NCBI GenBank assembly: GCA_028684735.1
Contig: JAQUFI010000011.1
Span: 1 to 22,298 of the forward strand
DNA from: Bacilli bacterium
Lineage (GTDB): Bacteria > Bacillota_I > Bacilli_A > RF39 > UBA660
Length of the DNA: 22,298 nt
Direction: 5' to 3'
Shown: in pieces, positions 6,492-14,321 of the stretch
Position numbering within the stretch: position 1 is the stretch's first letter
How the letters are laid out: every line of letters starts with the position of its first letter
Notes under the pieces: model-generated
Seen by the model: only the letters and a program-made list of their open reading frames with translations
Told to the model about the DNA's origin: nothing
Databases searched by the model: none
Made by a program: the position numbers and the translations under genes

Positions 6492-7277
6492 TCATCTAGG
6501 GTATCCTACATACATTGTCCCCTTGGTTGTTATCCCGCCAATACCATTAGCACCATATTTAGTATTTTCTAAAATCTTTTTAACATTAATTTCAACATTA
6601 ACATCAGCTCGTGCCATACTTGTAGCAATAATTGCTGGATCTAAAGCATGAATATTAACTCTTCTTGGACTAGATGCAAAATTAGCACCAGCTCTTATTA
6701 AATCTTCATAATCGGATTGACAAGCTCCAGCTACAATAATTAATTTATCATGACTCTTTTCATACTTTCTAGCTTCTTTAACCGCATTAATAAAATTATA
6801 ACTGTTTTTATAGGCATTAAGATTACTAGTTTCACCTTTTTTCTTATAATAGGCATCATGACCAGTGATTACTACAATATTAGGTTTAAATTCGTCTAAC
6901 CAATCACTTATATAATAAGCTATATTTTCTTCAGTTGATAATTTACCAATCGCCATCACATTAGCTTCCTTATAATAATTCAAACATCTATTTAAATAAT
7001 CATTATCGCCATCGATGTGCAGTATTTTACCAGGCAAATAAAAATAGTCATCCCGTTCACAAAGTGGATTAGGTTTTACTCTTTGAATAAAATCTAATTC
7101 TTCTTCAATATCATTATCTTTGACATATTTTTTTAAGTCTGCCAGTTCACTATCAGCATATAATCTAATGTTAATACCTTTTAGGTAGTAAATATCATCA
7201 ATAATATCTGTAATCACAAATACAATATCATTATTATATGATTCCCTAGTAACTAAATCTCCTTTTTTTAATTCCAT
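6492..7277 (-). CDS. yabG: Sporulation-specific cysteine protease YabG
   Basis: YabG trims spore coat and germination proteins in the mother cell. The protein shows the hallmark block AGACQSDYEDLIRAG followed by ANFASSPRRVNIHALDP. The presumed catalytic pair is seen: His in VITGHDAY and Cys in GACQS, 46 residues apart, the spacing I recall for B. subtilis His172 and Cys218. The N-terminus has the family's beta-rich DLVTRESYNNDIVFVITDI segment. The ATG at 7277 (261 aa) is chosen because GGGAGGT lies 3-4 nt upstream; the ATG at 7289 lies before that site. 261 aa against about 290 in B. subtilis. It is separated from the upstream gene by a terminator and a CATATAAT box, so it probably begins a transcript with veg. 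Confidence 0.95.
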   Translation of the reverse strand: MELKKGDLVTRESYNNDIVFVITDIIDDIYYLKGINIRLYADSELADLKKYVKDNDIEEELDFIQRVKPNPLCERDDYFYLPGKILHIDGDNDYLNRCLNYYKEANVMAIGKLSTEENIAYYISDWLDEFKPNIVVITGHDAYYKKKGETSNLNAYKNSYNFINAVKEARKYEKSHDKLIIVAGACQSDYEDLIRAGANFASSPRRVNIHALDPAIIATSMARADVNVEINVKKILENTKYGANGIGGITTKGTMYVGYPR

Positions 7278-7290
7278 ATGACCTCCCATA

Positions 7291-7299
7291 TATTATATG
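7291..7299 (-). promoter_or_regulatory. CATATAATA box upstream of yabG
   Basis: CATATAATA fits the -10 of mother-cell sigma factors (sigma-K form CATAnnnTA; B. subtilis yabG is a sigma-K gene). A GAATAG element lies 14 nt upstream, inside the terminator stem of the preceding gene. The implied leader would be very short, so this is tentative. Confidence 0.35.
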
Positions 7300-7303
7300 A
7301 TTC

Positions 7304-7331
7304 AAAAAAAAAACTATTCACTTTGAATAGT
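7304..7331 (-). terminator. Intrinsic terminator of the 323-aa membrane protein gene
   Basis: ACTATTCA and TGAATAGT form an 8-bp stem with a 3-nt loop, followed on the minus strand by ten T. The TAG stop codon of the gene (7314-7316) is part of the stem. Confidence 0.9.
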
Positions 7332-8285
7332 CTTCATAATTTGGTATGGATCATCACTACTACCAAATCCATCAATTATTTTAACTTCTTCGTTTAAAAG
7401 GATTACCGCCCTTATATTTTTTTCATTACTAACCTTATCAAAATAGATATTACCATCATTATATAAATACCAACCATTATTGTTTAAACCGTCATCCATT
7501 AACCAAGTACTAGTATTACCCAAATAACTAACTGGGCACTTAATTATTTCTTCAACTTGACATTTTTGAAGAGTTGCCATTGTTACTTCTTCAATACTTA
7601 ACAACCTAATTGGTAACTCTGTCTTTTTCCAATTACTTGTTTTTATATAATCCTGATTTAGTTGATTATAATGTTTTAACAAAAGAGGATATGCCCCGCC
7701 TTCTATAAAGTTAGTTGTCTCTAAAGACACGGTACTAATGGATCCATCACTAACTAATTTAATTCCCTCTTTACCTATTTCCATAATTCGCCATAACTTG
7801 TCATCATACTCGAGATAGTTGTCAACACTAAATCCCCGATAAAGATATTTATTACCTCCTACATCATATAAACCATCACCACTATTAACAATTTCCATTT
7901 TGGCCCCTTTGATTAATTTATAGATTGGACATTTCCCATCCCCTATAATGGCTTGTTCAGCAAAGGAATATTTTACCGCACATTTATCTTTGTATTCTAA
8001 AATAATCGTGATAGAACGATTAGGATCAACAAAAACTGTACCTTTTCCCACAATCTTTAAATCAATTACTTCATTACCTTTTTTAAGCCCTTGATTAATT
8101 TGATACTCAATAACCTCATCAATTGATTTATCATCTATATTTTGATTAACAATTGATATAATTTTCTCAATATTTTTATTTATGATATTGTCATTAATTG
8201 ATTTAGTTTCATTAATAATAATAGGTACGATTATTATTAATATAATAATCAGAATAATGATATTTTGCTTTGTTTGATTCTTCAT
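7314..8285 (-). CDS. Membrane-anchored extracytoplasmic protein of unknown function, two-part
   Basis: 323 aa, no named family. Residues 9-25 are a single strongly hydrophobic helix followed by a long polar helix (about 28-68). Next is a beta-rich module with GKGTVFVDPN, KDKCAV and GDGKC, whose cysteines (near 93 and 110) could form a disulfide. This N-terminal part resembles the 139-aa protein at 15471-15890. The C-terminal part (about 135-323) starts with YLYRGFSVDNYLEYDDKLWR, a pattern often seen in large surface proteins of uncultured Firmicutes, and holds a second cysteine pair (KCQVEEIIKC). No prepilin cleavage site or LPXTG is visible. It forms its own unit with an extended -10 promoter and a strong terminator. 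GGTGAG precedes the ATG by 4 nt. Confidence 0.8.
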   Translation of the reverse strand: MKNQTKQNIIILIIILIIIVPIIINETKSINDNIINKNIEKIISIVNQNIDDKSIDEVIEYQINQGLKKGNEVIDLKIVGKGTVFVDPNRSITIILEYKDKCAVKYSFAEQAIIGDGKCPIYKLIKGAKMEIVNSGDGLYDVGGNKYLYRGFSVDNYLEYDDKLWRIMEIGKEGIKLVSDGSISTVSLETTNFIEGGAYPLLLKHYNQLNQDYIKTSNWKKTELPIRLLSIEEVTMATLQKCQVEEIIKCPVSYLGNTSTWLMDDGLNNNGWYLYNDGNIYFDKVSNEKNIRAVILLNEEVKIIDGFGSSDDPYQIMKTIQSE

Positions 8286-8301
8286 TTAACTCACCAATTA
8301 T

Positions 8302-8310
8302 ATTATATCA
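8302..8310 (-). promoter_or_regulatory. Extended -10 promoter of the 323-aa protein gene
   Basis: TGATATAAT on the minus strand fits TGnTATAAT exactly. The -35 position falls at the ftsX terminator and shows no consensus. The leader would be about 10 nt and contains GGTGAG. Confidence 0.65.
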
Positions 8311-8317
8311 AAAATAT

Positions 8318-8343
8318 AAAAAAACATATAGTAAACTATACGT
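8318..8343 (-). terminator. Intrinsic terminator of ftsX
   Basis: ACGTATAG pairs with CTATATGT (one G-U pair) around a TTTA loop, followed by seven T. The ftsX stop codon TAG (8336-8338) lies in the ascending stem. Confidence 0.85.
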
Positions 8344-9235
8344 TTAAATGTTTCTTTACAGCTCTCCAACTTCCAAACATTCCAACTGCAATGCCAATTA
8401 AGATTAATACACCTGATGTATAATATATAAAAGGTATTGGTTCAATTAATCTAATAAAAGGAGAGAATATCTGTCCATCAAATTTATTGAATAAAGCTAT
8501 ATAGCCATAAGTAGTTAGGGTAATCGGAATAACTGAACCAATAATCCCTAGAAATAACCCTTCAAAGATAAAAGGTATTTTAATATTAATATTTGAAGCT
8601 CCAACTAAGCGCATAATTTCAATTTCTCTTTTTCTAGAAAAAATTGTAATTTTGATGGTATTAGAAATCAAGAAAGCAGTTACAACAATTAAAGCAATAA
8701 CTGTTCCGATACTAATATTTTTTATAACTTCGAAAACGGATACTAACTGTTCAACCATTCCTTCACCATATTTAACTGAATTAACATTTTCAATATTTCT
8801 TATTTTATCAGCAACTTCTGAAATTTTTTCAATATCAGTTACTTTTACTAAGAAAGTTGATTGAATTGGACTTTCAGCTTCATCCCAATCCTTCATAATG
8901 TTTTTAAATACTTCTGAAGAAGCCATCATATCCTCAGAAATTTTGATTTTAGATTCATAACGATATGTTTCAATATAATCTAAAGCATTGATTTGGTCTT
9001 CCACATCATCAGTTTCTTCGGAAGTAATGTCAACATCTAAAAAGGTAACAATCGTAACATCTCTCTCAATATTGGAAGCAAAATTATTAACATTATAGGT
9101 TAAAACAATAGCTATCGATACAACAATTAGAGTAATCGTAATACAAGAAATAGAAGCTAGAGAAAGAGCAAAGTTTCTAAAGACACTTTTAAAAGAATCA
9201 CGAATATTGCGACCTAAAATTCTAAAGAACTTCAT
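8336..9235 (-). CDS. ftsX: Cell division ABC transporter permease FtsX
   Basis: FtsX is the membrane half of the FtsEX complex, which passes the ATPase cycle of FtsE through the membrane to a peptidoglycan hydrolase. The protein has the standard topology: a first membrane helix (about 20-48), a large outer domain (about 50-165), and three C-terminal helices near 170-195, 222-245 and 260-288. The cytoplasmic REIEIMRLVGAS loop, conserved in FtsX, is present. The ATG at 9235 (299 aa) has GGAG 9 nt upstream; the ATG at 9241 is only 3 nt from it. The gene overlaps ftsE by 14 nt. No partner hydrolase (CwlO or PcsB type) lies within the window. Confidence 0.95.
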   Translation of the reverse strand: MKFFRILGRNIRDSFKSVFRNFALSLASISCITITLIVVSIAIVLTYNVNNFASNIERDVTIVTFLDVDITSEETDDVEDQINALDYIETYRYESKIKISEDMMASSEVFKNIMKDWDEAESPIQSTFLVKVTDIEKISEVADKIRNIENVNSVKYGEGMVEQLVSVFEVIKNISIGTVIALIVVTAFLISNTIKITIFSRKREIEIMRLVGASNINIKIPFIFEGLFLGIIGSVIPITLTTYGYIALFNKFDGQIFSPFIRLIEPIPFIYYTSGVLILIGIAVGMFGSWRAVKKHLNV

Positions 9236-9917
9236 GAGCATACTCTCCTTCTGGGTAATCCTTTAGAACTCTTCCTGCATCTAATAAGATTACACGTTTC
9301 TTTAATTTTTTAACGATTCCGGTATCATGTGTAACCATAATAATCGTTGTCCCTAATTTATTTATTTCCTCTAGCACTTTCATAATTTCCATACTCGTTG
9401 TTTGGTCTAAGTTCCCTGTCGGTTCATCACAAATTAGTATTTTAGGACCATTAACAATTGCTCTAGCAATTGCTACTCTTTGTTGTTCCCCACCTGATAA
9501 TTCAGTTGGGTATTGTCTAGCTTTATTCTTAAGTCCAACCAAATCTAATACTTTCATTACTTTAGAATGAATTTCACTTTTGGGTAACCCAAAAATCTCT
9601 AAAGCAAAAGCAACGTTTTCATAAACATTTGATTTATTTAATAATTTAAAATCTTGGAAAACAACTCCTATTTTTCTTCTCAATTTATATACTTTACCAT
9701 TCCTAATTTTAGTAACATCAAGTCCACCAATTTCAATATTCCCACTAGTTGGTTTTTCTTGACGATAAAGCATTTTAATTAGGGTTGATTTTCCACAACC
9801 AGTTGACCCAATAACAAAAATAAATTCCCCTTTTTCAATTTTTAAATTTAAATCATATAGGGCCGTTACACCATTTTTATATGATTTTTTAACATTTCTC
9901 ATATCGATAAAACTCAA
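9222..9917 (-). CDS. ftsE: Cell division ATP-binding protein FtsE
   Basis: The cytoplasmic ATPase of FtsEX. All ABC motifs are present in order: Walker A GSTGCGKST (about 37-45), Q-loop VVFQDFKLL, signature LSGGEQQR, Walker B ILICDEPTGNLD and H-loop VTHD. 231 aa, normal length. Translation most likely begins at a TTG (9917), giving MSFIDMRNVKKSY, since GGGGTGA lies 4 nt upstream; the next ATG at 9902 has no such site. It follows prfB by 15 nt, so prfB-ftsE-ftsX form one operon, a common arrangement in Bacilli and Clostridia. Confidence 0.96.
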   Translation of the reverse strand: MSFIDMRNVKKSYKNGVTALYDLNLKIEKGEFIFVIGSTGCGKSTLIKMLYRQEKPTSGNIEIGGLDVTKIRNGKVYKLRRKIGVVFQDFKLLNKSNVYENVAFALEIFGLPKSEIHSKVMKVLDLVGLKNKARQYPTELSGGEQQRVAIARAIVNGPKILICDEPTGNLDQTTSMEIMKVLEEINKLGTTIIMVTHDTGIVKKLKKRVILLDAGRVLKDYPEGEYAHEVL

Positions 9918-9932
9918 TATATCACCCCTTTT

Positions 9933-11040
9933 TTAATTTTTAAAATTATCCAATAAATACTCACTAATAAATATATCAATATCCCCATCCAATACTTTAT
10001 CAACATTACTTGTTTCAGTATTTGTACGATGATCTTTAACTAAAGAATATGGATGAAGGATATAACTTCTGATTTGTGAACCAAAATTAATTTCCTTTTG
10101 AGTTCCCTTTAAATTTTTTAATTTAGCTTCCCTTTTTTCTATTTCTAATTGATATAATTTATTTTTTAATATTTCTAAAGCTTTTTCTTTATTTTGAATT
10201 TGACTTCGTTCATTTTGACAAGTCACAACTATTTTAGTTGGTAAATGAGTTATCCGAACGGCACTATCAGTCGTATTAACGCTTTGACCTCCAGCACCAG
10301 TACTACGATAAACATCAATTTTTATATCATTCTCTTTTAAATCAATATCAACCTTTTTATTATCAAATAGTGGGGTAATATCAACTGAAGCAAAAGATGT
10401 GTGACGACGATTATTAGAATCAAATGGCGATAAACGAACTAAACGATGAACACCTTTTTCACCTTTTAAATAACCATAAGCATTAAAACCTTTAACGATG
10501 ATAGTAACACTCTTTAAACCAGCTTCTTCACCTAATTGTTCATCGATAATCTCAACTTGATATCCCTTTTTTACAAAGTATCTTGTATACATACGATATA
10601 ACATTTGGGCCCAATCACAAGCTTCGGTTCCACCTGCCCCAGAATGGATTTCAACAATGGCATTTTCCTTGTCGTATTCACCACTTAAGAGTAATGAAAC
10701 CTTTAAAACTTTTATTTCATTTTCTATATTATTTATATCTGCTTCAACAATCATTTTTAGTTCTTCATCGTTTTCTTCTTTCAATTGTTCAAGTATTTCA
10801 ATATTATTTGTTATTTTATTTTTAATCTCATTAATGCTCTTTAAATCATTTTTTATATCATTTAATTCATCAATTATTTTTTCACTATATTGTTTATCAT
10901 CCCAAAAATTAGGCGCCAACATTTCTCTTTCTAATTCTTTAAGACGTTCCTCTTTTTGTTTTGGGTCAAAGAGACCTCCATAATTCATAAATATCATTAT
11001 GATATTTATAATATACATTCAAGATTTCATTTATATCCAT
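9933..11040 (-). CDS. prfB: Peptide chain release factor 2, with programmed +1 frameshift
   Basis: RF2 recognises UGA and UAA and triggers peptide release. The gene begins at the ATG at 11040 (GGAGGATGAAA upstream), reads 24 codons ending WRSL, meets an in-frame TGA at 10966-10968 and continues in the +1 frame as DPKQKEERLKELE, giving about 368 aa. The shift site is the classical one: GGAGGT, 2 nt, then CTT TGA C. The stop-recognition SPF motif (VRLSPFDSNN) and the catalytic GGQ motif (STGAGGQSVN) are both intact. A run in the downstream frame starting at 11018 is an artefact of ignoring the shift. It has its own promoter and is followed by ftsE after 15 nt. Confidence 0.97.
10966..10980 (-). 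promoter_or_regulatory. Programmed +1 ribosomal frameshift site of prfB
   Basis: On the minus strand an internal Shine-Dalgarno GGAGGT (10974-10979) sits 2 nt before CTT TGA C. Low RF2 leaves the TGA unread and lets the CTT-bound tRNA slip +1 to TTT, so RF2 controls its own synthesis. Spacing and slip codon match the E. coli element. Confidence 0.97.
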
Positions 11041-11064
11041 TTTCATCCTCCATGCATTATATAG

Positions 11065-11073
11065 ATTATACCA
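11065..11073 (-). promoter_or_regulatory. Extended -10 promoter of prfB-ftsE-ftsX
   Basis: TGGTATAAT on the minus strand fits TGnTATAAT exactly; no good -35 lies 17 nt upstream. The leader to the ATG at 11040 is about 20 nt. Confidence 0.65.
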
Positions 11074-11111
11074 TTTTTTCAATTTTTTTCCTATGGAAAT
11101 TTATAACATTT

Positions 11112-11135
11112 AAAAAAATCTTTCCGAAGAAAGAT
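11112..11135 (-). terminator. Intrinsic terminator of topA
   Basis: ATCTTTC and GAAAGAT form a perfect 7-bp stem capped by a UUCG tetraloop, followed by seven T. The stem begins at the last base of the topA stop codon. Confidence 0.92.
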
Positions 11136-13162
11136 TATTTTTCATAATCACAACTACTACATTTGATTTTCTTATTTTTAGTTACTAAAATACTACTACA
11201 TTCTGGACATTTTTCTTCAATTGGTTTATCCCAATAAGCTGTTTTACATGTAGGATAATTATCACATCCATAAAACACTTTACCTTTTTTACTTCTTTTT
11301 TCAACTATCTTGCCACCACAATTAGGACAATCAATAACTTCTATAACTTCCTTAGTTCCTCCTTTAATATACTTACAAGTTGGGAAATTACTACAAGCTA
11401 CAAATTCACCATATTTCCCTTTTCGAATAACTAAAGGGTGACTACAGTTAGGACAATCTTCGCCTGTTTTTTCAGCTTCCTTTTTAGGCATTGCATCAAA
11501 AGCCTTTTGAACAGAAGGTTCAAACTCATTATAAAATTTATCTAACATTTCATTCCACACCATTTCCCCTTCACTTATTTTATCTAATTCATTTTCCATA
11601 TTAGCCGTATATTCGACATTAATAATATGGCTAAAGTGCTCTTTTAGTTTATCAGTAATCTCCGTTCCAATACTTGTTGGAACAAATTTCTTTTCGATAA
11701 CATCGACATAACCTCTCGTTTTAATATTATCAATGGTTTTTGAATAAGTACTAGGGCGTCCAATACCTAATTCTTCCATTTCCTTAATTAATTTAGCTTC
11801 TGTATAACGAGCCGGTGGTTTAGTGAAATGTTGCTCTTTCTTTATTTCATTAGATACAATAACTTTTGATTGATAGGTATCGAATGGTGGTAGTTCTTTT
11901 TCAGTTGTTTCTTCATAATCTTTATATACTTTTAAATAACCATCAAAAATAATAGTTTGACCAGTAGCTTTAAATTGATAATTATTATTATCCAAAATAA
12001 CAGTCGTATTATCTGTTTTAGCATCTTTCATTAAACTAGCTAAAGCACGGTCATAAATTATTTTATATAACTTATATTCATCGTTTGATAAAAATGGTTT
12101 CACACTTAATGGGTCACGATTAATACTAGTTGGTCTAATTGCTTCATGAGCATCTTGAACATTATCTTTCTTCTTATTTATTTTTACACTTCCAAGATAT
12201 TCTTTCCCAAACTTTGCTTCAATATATTCATAGGTATTTTTGACAAATTCATATGATAAACGAGTTGAATCAGTACGCATATAAGTAATTAAACCAACTG
12301 TTTCATCTGCTAATTCAATCCCTTCATATAACTTTTGAGCAATCGTCATCGTCTTCTTAGCTGTATACCCTAATTTATTAGAAGCATCTTGTTGCAACGT
12401 ACTAGTTATGTAAGCTGGTCTTGATTTCTTATTCTTGGTTTTCTTTTCAACACTTTCAATTTTAAAAGCATTGCTTAACTTGTTTAAAATATCGTTAGCT
12501 TCAATTTCGTTTTTAATTTTAATATCTTTATGATTGTAATTAAATAATTCAGCTTCAAAATCTTTAAAGTTGGCAGTAATGGTCCAATATTCTTCGGTAA
12601 TAAACTTTTCTATTTCGCGTTCACGATCGACAATTAATTTTAAAGCCACACTTTGAACACGACCGGCACTAGTTCCATCTGTTTTTGATTGAACTAATTT
12701 ACTTAATCGAAATCCAATAATACGGTCTAAAATTCTTCTCGTTTCTTGACTATTAACTAAGTTATTATCTAGTTTACGAGGATTTTTAAAAGCATTTATA
12801 ATTGCATCCTTAGTAATTTCATTAAAGACTACTCGTTCATAATTGCATTCTTTTAAATCTAAAGCATCATATAAGTGCCAAGAAATAGCTTCTCCTTCAC
12901 GATCAGGGTCAGTAGCTAGAAAGACATAATCTGCTTTATTAGCTGCCTTTTTTAATTCATCGACGACTTTCTTTTTACCTTTAATAATTACGTAGTCTGG
13001 TTTGAATTGATTTTCAATATCAACCCCAAAACCAAATTTACCCCTAGTCGATAGATCTCTAATATGACCTTTACTAGAAACAACGGTATATTCTTTGCCT
13101 AAATACTTCTCAATTGTTTTAGATTTACTAGGTGATTCCACAATAACTAAGTTCTTAGCCAT
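11135..13162 (-). CDS. topA: DNA topoisomerase I (type IA)
   Basis: TopA relaxes negative supercoils through a transient 5'-phosphotyrosine break. The TOPRIM domain is complete (LVIVESPSKSKTIEKYLG with Glu9, and DPDREGE at 85-91). The SAGRVQSVALK motif follows near 165-175, and the catalytic tyrosine is Y294 in LITYMRTDSTR. Three C-terminal zinc-binding domains of CPxC...C...C type occupy about residues 568-675; the last is short. 675 aa, normal for Firmicutes. GAAGG precedes the ATG, and a near-consensus promoter lies 26 nt upstream of the start. The usual Bacillus neighbours (dprA, trmFO) are not here. Confidence 0.97.
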   Translation of the reverse strand: MAKNLVIVESPSKSKTIEKYLGKEYTVVSSKGHIRDLSTRGKFGFGVDIENQFKPDYVIIKGKKKVVDELKKAANKADYVFLATDPDREGEAISWHLYDALDLKECNYERVVFNEITKDAIINAFKNPRKLDNNLVNSQETRRILDRIIGFRLSKLVQSKTDGTSAGRVQSVALKLIVDREREIEKFITEEYWTITANFKDFEAELFNYNHKDIKIKNEIEANDILNKLSNAFKIESVEKKTKNKKSRPAYITSTLQQDASNKLGYTAKKTMTIAQKLYEGIELADETVGLITYMRTDSTRLSYEFVKNTYEYIEAKFGKEYLGSVKINKKKDNVQDAHEAIRPTSINRDPLSVKPFLSNDEYKLYKIIYDRALASLMKDAKTDNTTVILDNNNYQFKATGQTIIFDGYLKVYKDYEETTEKELPPFDTYQSKVIVSNEIKKEQHFTKPPARYTEAKLIKEMEELGIGRPSTYSKTIDNIKTRGYVDVIEKKFVPTSIGTEITDKLKEHFSHIINVEYTANMENELDKISEGEMVWNEMLDKFYNEFEPSVQKAFDAMPKKEAEKTGEDCPNCSHPLVIRKGKYGEFVACSNFPTCKYIKGGTKEVIEVIDCPNCGGKIVEKRSKKGKVFYGCDNYPTCKTAYWDKPIEEKCPECSSILVTKNKKIKCSSCDYEK

Positions 13163-13187
13163 AATCCACTTCCTTCATTTCATATAA

Positions 13188-13216
13188 TTTATACACTAAT
13201 ATCACTAAATTGTCAA
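13188..13216 (-). promoter_or_regulatory. Sigma-A promoter of topA
   Basis: TTGACA (13211-13216), a 17-nt spacer and TATAAA (13188-13193), close to consensus. Confidence 0.8.
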
Positions 13217-13256
13217 TATTTTAAATTTAACTCTATCTTTAATATACCCTAATTAT

Positions 13257-14321
13257 TCATTTATTCCTTTTCATCTTTAACATATCATAGAATGCTTCTA
13301 ATCTTGTTTTCATTCCTACTTCACTAGTATTCGCATCAAAACTAAAGAATAATAAAGGAACTTTATATTTCCCACATATTTTACTTATAATAGGCATAAT
13401 GGCAATTTCAGGAGTACAAAAAGAAGACTTAATATGAATAATACCATCGTAATGATGTTGACATAAATATTCACAACGATAAACATTGTCAGAAGCATCA
13501 GCACCCATTCGATACTTCACATAATGAGATAGTTTAAGAAACTTTTGAATAGCTCTTTTTTTCTTAAACATTAAATAATCAGCATTCGTATATCTAGTAA
13601 TAGAAACACGATTACGAGCTAATTCAGCTTCTAATTCATAATTAGCAAAAGGTTCCATAATCGTATAGAGTTCACCAATGATTGCTACTTTTAAACAATC
13701 ATCAGGTTTATCTATACTTAGGGATTTAAATTTATTATAATACTGTTTATATTTTTTCCTTAAGTCTAGATAACTGGTAATATTACTAAAAGATACTAGC
13801 ATTTCTTCTTTTAAGTTTTTAAAACTATTTTTTTCTAATTCAAAACCCATATTCTCTCGAATATAAACATCTATCTTATCCATATACTTAATCATTTTAA
13901 TCGTTATGAATAGATATGCTAAAGCCTTAAAATAATTAATCTTCCCTATTTTTTTTATTTTTTTAATAATATCTTTAAAATTAGCTCGGCCAGCCGTAAT
14001 TAAATTTATTAAAATAAAATTATATCCCAAATCCTTTAAGATTTGTTCTTGTAATTCACTATAATAACCATACCTACAACCCCCACCTAATTGAATTAAG
14101 ACATTAGCTCCTAATTCTAAACATTCAATATAAGTGCCTAAAGTATATTTAAATGGGGTACAGACAAACTCTGGACTATAACGATTACCTAATTCAATTG
14201 TCTTAGCAGTTATATTAGGTGCATCAATTATTATGGAATCAGAAATATTTTTTAAGAGGTATTTAATTGGAACATGATAGTCACCCATTTGAGGAAAGGC
14301 GATTAATTTAGCTTTTAGCAT
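13257..14321 (-). CDS. 2-hydroxyacyl-CoA dehydratase (HgdB/BcrB) superfamily protein
   Basis: 354 aa. Family members bind a [4Fe-4S] cluster through cysteines and carry out ATP-dependent single-electron dehydration of 2-hydroxyacyl-CoA, or reduce benzoyl-CoA, with an ASKHA-type activase. Seen here: conserved CTPFKYTLG with a cysteine near residue 59, GGGCRYGYYSE, and a C-terminal RCEYLCQHH and SSFCTPE region followed by the family-like PLLFFSFDANTSEVGMKTRLEAFYDML. It overlaps the preceding gene by 14 nt and has no ribosome binding site of its own, so translation is probably coupled. No activase gene lies in the window, and the actual substrate is unknown. These short paired forms may not be catabolic dehydratases at all. 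Confidence 0.82.
   Translation of the reverse strand: MLKAKLIAFPQMGDYHVPIKYLLKNISDSIIIDAPNITAKTIELGNRYSPEFVCTPFKYTLGTYIECLELGANVLIQLGGGCRYGYYSELQEQILKDLGYNFILINLITAGRANFKDIIKKIKKIGKINYFKALAYLFITIKMIKYMDKIDVYIRENMGFELEKNSFKNLKEEMLVSFSNITSYLDLRKKYKQYYNKFKSLSIDKPDDCLKVAIIGELYTIMEPFANYELEAELARNRVSITRYTNADYLMFKKKRAIQKFLKLSHYVKYRMGADASDNVYRCEYLCQHHYDGIIHIKSSFCTPEIAIMPIISKICGKYKVPLLFFSFDANTSEVGMKTRLEAFYDMLKMKRNK

Noticed and set aside
8652..8864. Plus-strand open frame inside ftsX
   Set aside because: Antisense shadow of a clearly coding gene with no homology pattern or ribosome binding site. The same applies to plus-strand frames within prfB (10583-10983), tuf (18302-18589) and fusA (20394-20618).
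9933..11018. Reading prfB from an ATG at 11018 in the downstream frame
   Set aside because: That start has no ribosome binding site and its first 17 residues are unlike RF2; the frameshift reading from 11040 matches the family.
10956..11147. Plus-strand 63-codon open frame over the prfB leader and topA terminator
   Set aside because: It runs antisense to the prfB start, its promoter and the topA terminator, and encodes low-complexity Phe/Tyr/Ile-rich sequence.
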